This document shows positions 15,685 through 23,423 of a DNA stretch of 33,338 bases, one piece after another. The DNA is from Candidatus Microbacterium stercoravium (GTDB lineage: Bacteria; Actinomycetota; Actinomycetes; Actinomycetales; Microbacteriaceae), in contig DXAM01000143.1 in NCBI GenBank assembly GCA_019117025.1, forward strand, positions 1 through 33,338, given 5' to 3'. The position numbers and the translations under genes were made by a program. The notes beneath the pieces were generated by a model. It made no database searches and was not told where the DNA came from. It was given only the letters and a program-made list of their open reading frames with translations. Numbering within the stretch: position 1 is the stretch's first letter; each line of letters starts with the position of its first letter.

Positions 15685-16797
15685 TCAGCGGGCGAGCCGC
15701 TCCCCCGCGTCGCGCAGCCAGCGCGCCGAATCCGCGAGCGCGGCCTCCGACGATCCCGCGAGCTCGGTGAGAGAGACCGCACCGGCGAACGAGCTGGTGT
15801 CGGCGTCGATCGCACCGGCGACGATCTGCACCGGCACGCCCGCTGCGCGAGCGAGCTGTGCGACGTGCGCGGGCGCCTTTCCTGCCTCCGACTGTCCGTC
15901 GTAGCGGCCCTCGCCCGTGACGACGATGTCGGCCGTGGCGATGTCCCCGGCGAGCTCCGTGAGGTCGGCGATCGCCGCGGATCCGGGCACGAGCTCCGCG
16001 CCCCACACGAGCAGACCGAACCCGGTGCCGCCCGCCGCACCGGCGCCGGGGCGCTCGGCGAGATCCTCCGCGTCGAGAACGGCCGCGAGGCGGCCGAGAC
16101 CTGCATCGGCGCGCGCGATCTGCTCGTCGTCGAGCCCCTTCTGCGGCCCGAAGATCCTCGCGGCCCCCTCGGGACCGGTGAGCGGGTTCGTCACATCGCT
16201 GAGCACGGTGACGCCCCCGGCGGGAAGAGGCTTCAATGCGGTGAGGTCGACCGAGTGCACCTCGTCGAGCCCGACGGCTCCGGGGGCGATCGACGCTTCG
16301 AAATCGTTGAGGAACCGCGCACCGAGGGCAGTGAGCATGCCGATGCCGCCATCGGTCGACGAGCTCGATCCGATGCCGACGACGATGCGGCTCACGCCCG
16401 CGGCGAGCGCGGCCGCGATGGCCTGGCCGAAGCCGAGCGTCGAGGCATCGGTTCCGCGGCGCTCATCGCCGAGCAGTTCGATGCCCGACGTGTTCGCGAG
16501 TTCGACGACGCCCGTTCCGCCCGGGAGCTCGTCCGTCGGAGGCAGCTTCAGCCATGACGACGTCACGGGGAGCCCGGCGGGCCCTGTCACCCTCACCGTC
16601 ATGCGCTGAGCACCGGGCACCGCCTTCTCGAACGCGTCGAGCGTGCCCTCGCCGCCATCGGCCATGGGCCGCAGCGTGAATCGATCGGCGGGCGACGTGC
16701 GCACCCACCCCTCGGCGATGGCCACGGCCGCGTCGGCGGCTGAGATCGTGCCTTTGAAGCTGTCCGGAGCGACGACGATGCGGCGGGGCGAGGTCAT
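15685..16797 (-). CDS. glxK: Glycerate kinase (GarK/GlxK family)
   Basis: This 370-residue enzyme phosphorylates glycerate with ATP, feeding glyoxylate or serine carbon into lower glycolysis. Family marks are VVAPDSFKGTISAADAA at the N-terminus, RPMADGGEGTLDAF, VVGIGSSSSTDGGIGML in the middle and TGEGRYDGQSEAGKAP near the end. The ATG at 16797 is chosen because it gives the conserved N-terminus and usual length; an in-frame ATG at 16869 would add residues with no family resemblance. CAGGAT lies 6 bases before it and may act as a -10 or, via AGGA, as a ribosome site. No glyoxylate carboligase or tartronate reductase gene is nearby, so the source of glycerate is not shown. Confidence 0.92.
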   Translation of the reverse strand: MTSPRRIVVAPDSFKGTISAADAAVAIAEGWVRTSPADRFTLRPMADGGEGTLDAFEKAVPGAQRMTVRVTGPAGLPVTSSWLKLPPTDELPGGTGVVELANTSGIELLGDERRGTDASTLGFGQAIAAALAAGVSRIVVGIGSSSSTDGGIGMLTALGARFLNDFEASIAPGAVGLDEVHSVDLTALKPLPAGGVTVLSDVTNPLTGPEGAARIFGPQKGLDDEQIARADAGLGRLAAVLDAEDLAERPGAGAAGGTGFGLLVWGAELVPGSAAIADLTELAGDIATADIVVTGEGRYDGQSEAGKAPAHVAQLARAAGVPVQIVAGAIDADTSSFAGAVSLTELAGSSEAALADSARWLRDAGERLAR

Positions 16798-16927
16798 GGT
16801 TCCATCCTGCCGCATGCCGCCGGCGCACGAGTACGGCAGATCTGCGCCCCGACGCGTGTTCTGCCGCACTCAGCCCCGGATCTGCGCCAAGGTGCCGTAG
16901 TTGTGCGGAGCCGCCGGTTCGCACGCG

Positions 16928-16947
16928 GCGTCTCGGGCCCGAGGCGC
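16928..16947 (-). terminator. Hairpin immediately after menD
   Basis: GCGTCTCG-GGCC-CGAGGCGC (plus strand) can form an 8-bp stem with one G-U pair, one base past the menD stop codon at 16949. It contains the perfect 12-bp palindrome CTCGGGCCCGAG. No U tract is seen. Confidence 0.45.
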
Positions 16948-16948
16948 G

Positions 16949-18628
16949 TCACCGGTCGAGCGGCACCTCGACGATCTGCGGGCCCGAGATCGGCGCCAGC
17001 AGGGCAGTGTCGAGCTCGGATCGCGTGGTCGCGCGCACGTATTCCCAGCCGTACCCGGCGGCGAGCGCCTCGATATCGGCCGTGTGAGGGGTCAGCTGCA
17101 CGCGCGTCATCGCGGCGGGCGATGCCACCTGCGCCACTTCGATCCCGTCGAAGATCGTGCCGCCGCCGTCGTTGCCGACGATCACCTGGATGCGCGGCCG
17201 CGGCTCGCCGTCGGGCATCAGCAGGGCGCCCGCATCGTGCAGGAATGCCAGATCGCCGAGCAGCACCCGCGTCACGCCGGCATCGGTGCTCGAGAGAGCG
17301 ATGCCGATCGCGGTCGCGATCGTGCCGTCGATGCCGGCGAGGCCCCGGTTCGCGTGCACCGGCACGCGCTTCCCGGGCAGCACGTCGTCGGCCACGCGCA
17401 CGAGGCGGCTCGAGCCGAACATGAGCCGGTCGTGCGGCCAGGTCGCCCGCCACACGCCCTCGACGAGCCGGGCGCGGTCGAGCTCCGTGCGCACGGCGGC
17501 GAGCTCGGCGCGCACGGCGGCCAGGCGCGTGCGCGGATCGGTCGAGGCGAGCCCGTCGGTGTCGGGTGCGGGCGGCGTCAGGTCGACGATGTGCGCCTCG
17601 GAGTGCGCGGCCCACGCGCTCCGCCACACGCGATCGGTCTCACCGGGCGCGACCGAGACGGCCGCCGCCGCGATCGTCGATCCGCTGAGATCGAGCGGCT
17701 CGTTCGTCGATTCGAGCGCGACGATGTCGATATCGCGCCGCGACAGCAGCCGGGCCGTCTCGCGACGGAGCGTGGGGTGACCGACGACCACCACGCGTTC
17801 GATCCGCCCGCCGAGCGAGGGATCCTCGAGCGCGTCGCGGTACCCGTGCACGATGTCTCGGCCGTAGCGCGCACCGCTGACGACCTCCGCGATGAGCGGC
17901 CAGCCGCCCTGCTCGGCGAGGATCACCGCGTCGGCACCGGCATCGGCGCCCGCGACGACGACCGTGCGCGGCCCGCGTTCGAGCACGAGCGCCGCCGGCT
18001 CCGCGGGAATCAGTGCGCGCGCGTCGGCGACGATGCCCTGCGGATCCCGGGCCTCGCCCGCGGAGAACCAGTCAGGCATCGCGCCGGCGAGCGGTTCGCG
18101 GAAGGGCAGATTGAGGTGAGCGACCCCCTGCACCCGCTCCGCCGCGGCGGCGACGAACGCGCGCGCCGCGAGGCCGTCGAACTGACGCCCGGATCCCTCG
18201 GGCACGGGGGCGTCGACGGCGAGGCGCACCGCACCGCCGAACATGCCGGGCTGGGCGGTCGCCTGATTCGCGCCGACGCCGCGCAGCTCCGGCGGCCGAT
18301 CGGCCGTCAGCAGGATCATCGGCACGCCCGCGTGATGCGCCTCGAGCACCGCCGGCAGCAGGTTGGCCACGGCGGTTCCCGATGTGCAGATCACGACCGC
18401 CGGCACGCGGGTCTCGCGGCCGATGCCGAGGGCGGTGAACCCGGCCGCTCGCTCATCGAGGCGCACGTGCAGCGAGAGGCGTCCCTGCCGTTCCAGCTCG
18501 GCAGCGGCGAGCGCCAGAGCCTGTGAGCGCGAACCGGGGCTGACGACGAGATGCCGAACGCCGAGCGTCACCAGGTCGTCGAGAAGCACGCATGCCGCCT
18601 CCGACGCGGGCGATTCAGCCTCGCGCAT
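16949..18628 (-). CDS. menD: 2-succinyl-5-enolpyruvyl-6-hydroxy-3-cyclohexene-1-carboxylate synthase
   Basis: This 559-residue thiamine-diphosphate enzyme joins isochorismate and 2-oxoglutarate to form SEPHCHC, the first committed step of menaquinone synthesis. The N-terminal domain carries VVSPGSRSQALALAA and RLDERAAGFTALG, with E59 in the position of the conserved ThDP-activating glutamate. The C-terminal domain has the ThDP/metal motif GDLAFLHDAGALL followed by VIVGNDGGGTIFDGIE. I chose the ATG at 18628 (MREAESPASEAAC) because it gives normal length; it overlaps the end of the upstream PLDc_N gene by 14 bases, so the two are probably co-transcribed and coupled. An in-frame ATG at 18688 would lengthen the overlap without adding conserved sequence. 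Confidence 0.94.
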   Translation of the reverse strand: MREAESPASEAACVLLDDLVTLGVRHLVVSPGSRSQALALAAAELERQGRLSLHVRLDERAAGFTALGIGRETRVPAVVICTSGTAVANLLPAVLEAHHAGVPMILLTADRPPELRGVGANQATAQPGMFGGAVRLAVDAPVPEGSGRQFDGLAARAFVAAAAERVQGVAHLNLPFREPLAGAMPDWFSAGEARDPQGIVADARALIPAEPAALVLERGPRTVVVAGADAGADAVILAEQGGWPLIAEVVSGARYGRDIVHGYRDALEDPSLGGRIERVVVVGHPTLRRETARLLSRRDIDIVALESTNEPLDLSGSTIAAAAVSVAPGETDRVWRSAWAAHSEAHIVDLTPPAPDTDGLASTDPRTRLAAVRAELAAVRTELDRARLVEGVWRATWPHDRLMFGSSRLVRVADDVLPGKRVPVHANRGLAGIDGTIATAIGIALSSTDAGVTRVLLGDLAFLHDAGALLMPDGEPRPRIQVIVGNDGGGTIFDGIEVAQVASPAAMTRVQLTPHTADIEALAAGYGWEYVRATTRSELDTALLAPISGPQIVEVPLDR

Positions 18629-18998
18629 CGCGCGGATCGTCGGGCTCGTCCTCTTCCGCGCCATCGCGATCGGGAGCGTCGTCGGCATTGAATGCGTCTT
18701 CGACGTCGAGCATCGCCAGCTCTTCCTCGAGGCGACGGATGCGCTCGTCCGACGCGCTGAAGCGCGGATCGTCGTCGGGAGGCGGCGCGGACGGCGCGGC
18801 CGCCTGCATCTGCGAGGGACGCGAACGCCCGATGGTCCACCAGAGGATGCCCCCGATGACCGGCACGAGCGTGATCAGAATCCAGACGCGCTTCGACGCG
18901 CCGCGGTGGCGCACCTCAGGCTGCATCGCGCAATCGACGATGCTCACGACCCAGAACGCGAAGGCGATGAAGGCCAGCGGAATCAGAATTCTTGCCAC
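18615..18998 (-). CDS. PLDc_N domain small membrane protein
   Basis: This 127-residue protein has two N-terminal transmembrane helices (about residues 4-26 and 38-56) with the PLDc_N signature: a VSIVDCAM segment, then KRVWILITLVPVIGGILWWTIGR. The C-terminal half is acidic and rich in Ala, Pro and Asp, and is probably cytoplasmic and disordered. The catalytic phospholipase D domain is absent; stand-alone PLDc_N proteins are common in actinobacteria and have no proven function. It starts with GTG behind a TAGACT -10 with a 6-base gap and overlaps menD by 14 bases, so its promoter probably drives menD. Confidence 0.85.
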   Translation of the reverse strand: MARILIPLAFIAFAFWVVSIVDCAMQPEVRHRGASKRVWILITLVPVIGGILWWTIGRSRPSQMQAAAPSAPPPDDDPRFSASDERIRRLEEELAMLDVEDAFNADDAPDRDGAEEDEPDDPRDARG

Positions 18999-19004
18999 GT
19001 GATC

Positions 19005-19010
19005 AGTCTA
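19005..19010 (-). promoter_or_regulatory. Candidate -10 element, leaderless start of the PLDc_N-menD operon
   Basis: TAGACT on the minus strand is followed by GATCAC and then the GTG at 18998. The same hexamer and gap occur at menG (3210-3215). Confidence 0.5.
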
Positions 19011-19041
19011 TTGCGCCCCGCGATGAGTCGCCTGAGTTCCG

Positions 19042-19812
19042 TTACTCGATCGATTCGATGCGGGTGAACGCGAGCGGCTCGTCGATGATCGGCACCTCGA
19101 CCGTGTCTTCGAACTCGCCCTCGCCCGTGAGCCGTGAGGCCGCCGCCTCGAACTGGCGCGACAGCGCGTAGGCCGCCGCGTCTCCATCGCCCGCGACGAT
19201 CGCGTCGATCAGCTCGCGGTATGTCGGAGAGACGGTGCGCCGCACCTGGTATCCGTTCTTCGCGCTGAAGCTGGCGATGCGCGTCTCGGCGAGCAGCGTC
19301 GAGATGCTGGCCGAGAGGCGCCGCGATCCGACGAGGTCGACGAGCTGGCGGTGGAACTCGAGGTCGGCATCGCCGATCGGCGCCGGGTCCTCTCCCGCAC
19401 TCACCGCGATCAGGCGCGCGAGGCACGCCTCGAGCTCGGCCGTCTCGGTGGCGTTCGGACGCTGCGCCAGCCGGCGCGCGGCGTGGGCCTCGACCGCGAG
19501 ACGCGATTCGTAGAGATCGGGCACCTCGTCGGGGCCGATGCGCCGCACGCGCAGCCCGCGCCCCGGGATCGAGACGAGCAGCCCCTCCTGCACGAGGCGC
19601 TGAGCGCCCTCGCGGAGAGGACCGCGGCTGACCCCGAGCTGGGTCGCGATCTCGACCTCGCCGAGCGGCGAGCCGACCGACAGATCGCCGGCGAGGATCG
19701 CCTTGCGCAGTTCGATGACGATGAGATCGACCGTCGACATGCGTGAGACCGGCACGACCGACCTCGCGGAATAGAACCGAGTGACGGGCTGCACCGCGTC
19801 ACTCTTCCTCAT
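19042..19812 (-). CDS. GntR family regulator, FadR/FCD subfamily
   Basis: This regulator of about 256 residues has an N-terminal winged helix-turn-helix (LRKAILAGDLSVGSPLGEVEIA, then VSRGPLREGAQRLVQEGLL) and an all-helical FCD effector domain; family metal-binding positions are plausible at DLEFHRQLVDL and the later helices. FCD regulators usually sense small organic acids or amino-acid-like ligands. It is divergent from the Ehu-type importer and very likely controls it. Start choice is uncertain: ATG 19812 is used; GTG 19836 (8 more residues) and ATG 19740 (just before the HTH) are in frame, and none has a strong ribosome site. Confidence 0.88.
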   Translation of the reverse strand: MRKSDAVQPVTRFYSARSVVPVSRMSTVDLIVIELRKAILAGDLSVGSPLGEVEIATQLGVSRGPLREGAQRLVQEGLLVSIPGRGLRVRRIGPDEVPDLYESRLAVEAHAARRLAQRPNATETAELEACLARLIAVSAGEDPAPIGDADLEFHRQLVDLVGSRRLSASISTLLAETRIASFSAKNGYQVRRTVSPTYRELIDAIVAGDGDAAAYALSRQFEAAASRLTGEGEFEDTVEVPIIDEPLAFTRIESIE

Positions 19813-19836
19813 GCCCAGTAGTTCTCTCACCTTCAC

Positions 19837-19955
19837 ATTGTCTCACTTGCACCACTCTGTCCTGTTGTAAACAAAAAGACAATCGGATTGCACGCCCCTC
19901 CACATTGTGACACCGTAGGAGGGTCCTGCAGCAACTGTTCCAAAGGGGAGTCACT
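19837..19955. promoter_or_regulatory. Divergent GntR / importer control region with candidate operators
   Basis: This 119-base AT-richer gap holds the inverted repeat TTGT-AA-ACAA (19865-19874), the wider pair ATTGTCT (19837-19843) and AGACAAT (19877-19883), and two direct copies of CACATTGT (19834-19841 and 19901-19908). TTGT/ACAA half-sites resemble FCD-GntR operators. I could not fix a convincing promoter on either strand. The importer start has a good AAAGGGGAG ribosome site at about 19942-19950. Confidence 0.5.
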
Positions 19956-20861
19956 ATGAATCGACGCACGATCACAACCGCGTCCGTCGCGGGGATCGGT
20001 GTCGCCGCACTCGCGCTCGCGGGTTGCACGTCCACCGCACCCAGCGACGGCGACAGCGATGTCAGCACCCTCCAGAAGATTCAGGACGAGGGCTCGATCA
20101 CCCTCGCCATCGCGAGCGAGCAGCCGTACTCGTGGGTCGACGAATCGGGCGAGCCCACCGGCGCGACGATCGCGATGCACAAGCAGATCTTCTCGGCGCT
20201 CGGCGTCGACAACATCGAAGTCGAAGAGGTGGCGTGGGACAACCTCATCCCCGGCCTCAACGCGGGCCGCTGGGATGCGGTCAGCGCCGGCATGTCGATC
20301 ACGCCCGATCGTTGCGCCGAGGCCGCGTTCAGCGACCCGGAGATCATGTACACCACCACGCTCGCGGTGCCCAAGGGCAACCCCGACGGTCTCACCGACC
20401 TCGACTCGGTTCTCGCAACAGACGGCGACGTCAAGCTCGCCGTGCAGTCGGGCGCGATCGAGGACGGCTACGTCGAGTCGCTCGGCGGCTACGACAACAT
20501 CATCCAGGTCGACACCATCTCGTCGGGCATCGAGAACATCCAGGCCGGCCGCGCCGACGCCCTCGCGCTGACCGCCGTGTCGCTCGACTGGATGACCAAG
20601 GACATGGACGACGTCGAGACGACCGGCCCGTTCGTGCAGGAGATCGATGGCGTCAAGCAGATCGGTGCCGGCGCCACGGTGTTCCGCCCCGCCGACTCCG
20701 AGCTTCTCGACGCGTACAACGAGGAGCTCGCGAACATCACGGGCGATGAGCAGTCCTACCTCGACCTGGTCGAGCCGTTCGGCTTCTCCGCAGAGAACCT
20801 GCCGCCGGCTGACCTCACCACCGAGCAGCTGTGCGCGGGCGACCTCGAAGACTTCCAGTAG
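19956..20861 (+). CDS. ehuB: Ectoine/hydroxyectoine-type ABC transporter, substrate-binding lipoprotein
   Basis: This 301-residue binding protein of the polar amino acid (family 3) group is anchored as a lipoprotein through LAGC at C24. It resembles EhuB of Sinorhizobium in VAWDNLIPGLNAGRWDAVSAGMSITPDRC-type stretches, in the FSDPEIMY segment and in LAVPKGNPDGLTDLD. That likeness, from remembered family features, supports uptake of ectoine or hydroxyectoine as compatible solute or nutrient; another cyclic or polar amino acid is possible. It is the first gene of a four-gene plus-strand operon behind a divergent GntR regulator; a 12-base gap leads to the first permease. No ectoine breakdown (eut/doe) genes are in the window. 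Confidence 0.85.
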   Translation: MNRRTITTASVAGIGVAALALAGCTSTAPSDGDSDVSTLQKIQDEGSITLAIASEQPYSWVDESGEPTGATIAMHKQIFSALGVDNIEVEEVAWDNLIPGLNAGRWDAVSAGMSITPDRCAEAAFSDPEIMYTTTLAVPKGNPDGLTDLDSVLATDGDVKLAVQSGAIEDGYVESLGGYDNIIQVDTISSGIENIQAGRADALALTAVSLDWMTKDMDDVETTGPFVQEIDGVKQIGAGATVFRPADSELLDAYNEELANITGDEQSYLDLVEPFGFSAENLPPADLTTEQLCAGDLEDFQ

Positions 20862-20873
20862 GCGCAGCCTCTC

Positions 20874-21554
20874 GTGAGCAATTACCTCGACGCGTTCGGA
20901 AGGGCGCTGCCGCAGCTCCTCGATGGTCTTCTGATCACCGTGGTGCTGACACTCGGCGGCGCCCTTCTGGCGTTCGTCATCGCCATCGTGCTCGGCCTCG
21001 TCGCGCGATTCGACAACATCATTCTCCGGGGCGCGGCACGCATCATCATCGAGCTGTTCCGCGGAACCTCGCTCGTCGTGCAGCTGTTCTTCTTCTTCTT
21101 CGTGCTGCCGCTGCCGCCGTTCTACACGCAGCTCAATCCGATCTTCGTCGGTGTGCTGGCGCTCGGACTCAACTACGGCGCGTACGCCGCTGAGGTCGTG
21201 CGCGGCTCGATCAACTCGGTGCCCGCGGGCCAATGGGAGGCGACGACCGCGCTCAGCATGACGCGCACGCAGCGCATGTGGCGCATCATCTTCCCGCAGG
21301 CGTGGGCGCTGATGATCCCCTCGCTGAACAACCTGCTGATTCAGCTTCTGAAGGGCACCGCCGTCGTCTACACCATCACGATCGTTGACCTCACCGCTGT
21401 GTTCAACAAGCTGCGCGTGGAGACGAGCGTGTACTTCGCCTACGGGATCGCCCTCGTCATCTACTTCATCCTCGCCTACCTGCTGATGCTCTTCATGAAC
21501 GGACTCGAGAAGCGCGCTGTGCATAAGCTCGGCCGACAGGCGGTGAGCGCATGA
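20874..21554 (+). CDS. ehuC: Ectoine-type ABC transporter permease, EhuC-like
   Basis: This 226-residue polar amino acid permease has about five transmembrane helices. Family features are ELFRGTSLVVQLFFFFFVLP, LGLNYGAYAAEVVRGSI and the ATPase-docking loop PAGQWEATTALSMTRTQRMW. It begins with GTG 12 bases after the binding-protein stop. Its last codons overlap the start of the second permease by four bases (ATGA), so the two are coupled. It should form a heterodimer with that protein. Confidence 0.87.
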   Translation: MSNYLDAFGRALPQLLDGLLITVVLTLGGALLAFVIAIVLGLVARFDNIILRGAARIIIELFRGTSLVVQLFFFFFVLPLPPFYTQLNPIFVGVLALGLNYGAYAAEVVRGSINSVPAGQWEATTALSMTRTQRMWRIIFPQAWALMIPSLNNLLIQLLKGTAVVYTITIVDLTAVFNKLRVETSVYFAYGIALVIYFILAYLLMLFMNGLEKRAVHKLGRQAVSA

Positions 21555-22204
21555 TCGATACCTCGCTCTGGAACTGGGATCATGTGTGGGCATCACTGCC
21601 CGACATGCTCACGGCGTTCGTGAAGGTGACGCTCCTCGTCACCATCGTCGGCAGCGCGATCGCCATCGTGCTCGGGCTCTTCATCGCCCTCGTGCGCCGC
21701 AGTGCGCCGCAGCCGATCTCGGGCATCGTCACCTTCCTGATGAACTTCATCCGCATGACGCCTCTCGTCGTGCAGCTCTTGTTCATGTATTACGCCCTCA
21801 CGAGCTGGTCGCCCGTCATGGTCGGCATCGTCGTGTTCGGCGTGCACTACGCCACCTTCATGGCGGAGGTCTACCGCGCCGGTATCGACTCGGTGCCCCG
21901 CGGCCAATGGGAGGCCACGACCGCGCTCAGCATGACGCCGGGCCGCACGTGGATCGCGGTGATCATTCCGCAGGCCGTGCGCGCCACCGTGCCCGCGCTG
22001 GGCAACTACGTGATCTCCATGTTCAAGGAGACGCCATTCCTCGTTGCGGTGTCGGTCATCGACATGGTCGGCGCAGCCCGTGCATACGGCGCCGATCACT
22101 TCCGCTTCACCGAGGTGTTCATCGTCGCAGGCGTGCTGTTCCTCATCGCCAGCTACCCCACCTCACTTCTCATCAACCGTCTGGAGAAGCGCCTTGCCTA
22201 CTGA
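21551..22204 (+). CDS. ehuD: Ectoine-type ABC transporter permease, EhuD-like
   Basis: This 217-residue permease partners the previous one. It has the conserved NFIRMTPLVVQLLFMYYAL, HYATFMAEVYRAGIDSVPRG and docking QWEATTALSMTPGRTW stretches, and ends with LLINRLEKRLAY. EhuD-like features include FKETPFLVAVSVIDMVGAAR. The ATG overlaps the upstream stop (ATGA), and its own 3' end overlaps the ATPase gene by 11 bases. Confidence 0.87.
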   Translation: MIDTSLWNWDHVWASLPDMLTAFVKVTLLVTIVGSAIAIVLGLFIALVRRSAPQPISGIVTFLMNFIRMTPLVVQLLFMYYALTSWSPVMVGIVVFGVHYATFMAEVYRAGIDSVPRGQWEATTALSMTPGRTWIAVIIPQAVRATVPALGNYVISMFKETPFLVAVSVIDMVGAARAYGADHFRFTEVFIVAGVLFLIASYPTSLLINRLEKRLAY

Positions 22205-23009
22205 CTCCTTCACTCACACCGGCGCGATCGAACTCGCTGAGGGCGAGGTCCCCGCGATCCGCTTCAACAACATCGTGAAGCGCTTCGGCGACCACACCGT
22301 GCTCGACGGTCTCGACTTCACGGTGCGCAAGGGCGACCGCGTCACCCTCATCGGCCCGTCGGGGTCGGGCAAGACCACCATCCTGCGCCTCGTGATGACG
22401 CTCGAGGAGTCGCAGGACGGCTACATCCTCATCGACGACAAACCGCTCACGCACATCGAGAAGGACGGTAAGCGCGTCGCCCTCAAGGACAAGCACCGCT
22501 CCGAGATGCGCAAGCGCATCGGCATGGTGTTCCAGCAATTCAACCTGTTCCCGAACATGACGGTGCTCGAGAACATCATGGAGGCGCCCGTGCATGTGCT
22601 CGGGATCTCCAAGGCCGACGCCAAGAAGCGCGCGCACGAGCTGCTCGAGCAGGTGGGTCTGCCCGACAAGGCCGACGCCCATCCGACCTCGCTGTCCGGC
22701 GGGCAGCAGCAGCGCGTGGCGATCGCACGATGCCTCGCGATGGATCCGGAGATCCTGCTGCTCGACGAGGTGACGAGTGCGCTCGACCCCGAGGTCGTGG
22801 GCGAGGTGCTCGGAATCCTGCGCAAGATCGCCGAGACCACCGATGTGACGATGCTGATCGTGACGCACGAGATGCAGTTCGCGCGCGATGTGTCGAACCG
22901 CGTGCTCATGTTCGACGGCGGCCGCATCGTCGAAGAGGGCGCTCCCTCGGAGATCTTCGACAACCCGCAGGAGCAGCGCACGCGCGACTTCCTGTCAGCC
23001 GTGTCGTAG
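22194..23009 (+). CDS. ehuA: Ectoine-type ABC transporter ATP-binding protein, EhuA-like
   Basis: This 271-residue ATPase energises the importer. It has the Walker A LIGPSGSGKTTILR, a Q-loop at MVFQQFNLFPNMTV, the signature TSLSGGQQQRVAIARCLAM, Walker B EILLLDEVTSALDP and the H-loop MLIVTHEMQFA, all complete. Insertion of HIEKDGKRVALKDKHRSE between Walker A and the Q-loop fits the EhuA/GlnQ branch. The start is inferred to be TTG at 22194 with GGAG seven bases upstream, since no ATG or GTG lies in frame before the conserved region. The reading frame continues upstream without a stop but overlaps the permease, so a longer start is unlikely. Confidence 0.88.
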   Translation: MPTDSFTHTGAIELAEGEVPAIRFNNIVKRFGDHTVLDGLDFTVRKGDRVTLIGPSGSGKTTILRLVMTLEESQDGYILIDDKPLTHIEKDGKRVALKDKHRSEMRKRIGMVFQQFNLFPNMTVLENIMEAPVHVLGISKADAKKRAHELLEQVGLPDKADAHPTSLSGGQQQRVAIARCLAMDPEILLLDEVTSALDPEVVGEVLGILRKIAETTDVTMLIVTHEMQFARDVSNRVLMFDGGRIVEEGAPSEIFDNPQEQRTRDFLSAVS

Positions 23010-23024
23010 CGGCGGAGAACTACC

Positions 23025-23318
23025 ATGGGGAGCGTGAGATCCCGTTCCGTCGTGCTGTACACGCTCCTGCGCCTGGCGTTCTTCCTGGTGCCCCTCGGCA
23101 TCATGATGCTGTTCCCGGCGTTCTGGGGCATGTGGTGGCTGGCGGTGCTCTTCGCCGCGCTCATCGGCCTGAGCCTGTCGATCATCTTCCTGCAGAAGCC
23201 GCGGGGCGCCGTCTCGGAGGGCATCTACGAGAGCCAGAAGCGGCGCACCAAGAAGTCGGCCCGCGAGATCGATGAAGACATCGAGGATCAGGCGAACCAG
23301 GCCGCTCAGGACGACTGA
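23025..23318 (+). CDS. DUF4229 small membrane protein
   Basis: This 97-residue protein has two closely spaced transmembrane helices (about residues 9-27 and 31-51) followed by a charged cytoplasmic tail rich in Lys, Arg, Glu and Asp. This matches DUF4229, an actinobacterial family of unknown function; I recall such proteins next to men genes in related actinobacteria. The ATG has GGCGGAG upstream at a good distance. It follows the importer ATPase by 15 bases but is probably not part of that function; it converges on menA. Confidence 0.8.
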   Translation: MGSVRSRSVVLYTLLRLAFFLVPLGIMMLFPAFWGMWWLAVLFAALIGLSLSIIFLQKPRGAVSEGIYESQKRRTKKSAREIDEDIEDQANQAAQDD

Positions 23319-23321
23319 GCT

Positions 23322-23423
23322 CCTGCCGGTCGCCGGGCTCCGTATCGCAAGGCGGACGACGGAGCCGTGCTCTGCACGGTGACCGAGGACAACACCGCGA
23401 GACGGGGTCCGGCGGCCGACAGG
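23322..23423. repeat. Dispersed structured repeat / long hairpin between DUF4229 gene and menA
   Basis: The outer arms 23322-23348 and 23397-23423 pair over 27 positions with three mismatches and two G-U pairs, so the element spans the whole gap between two convergent genes. Inside is a hairpin CCGTGC-TCT-GCACGG (23365-23379). The core from GCAAGGCGGA (23347) to GACAAC matches the 79-bp repeat near menG at about 38 of 47 aligned positions. A bidirectional terminator or processed RNA element is the likely role. Confidence 0.75.

Noticed and set aside
19833..21596. 587-codon minus-strand frame opposite the Ehu genes
   Set aside because: The plus-strand genes have complete family motifs; this frame is a charged, repetitive shadow.
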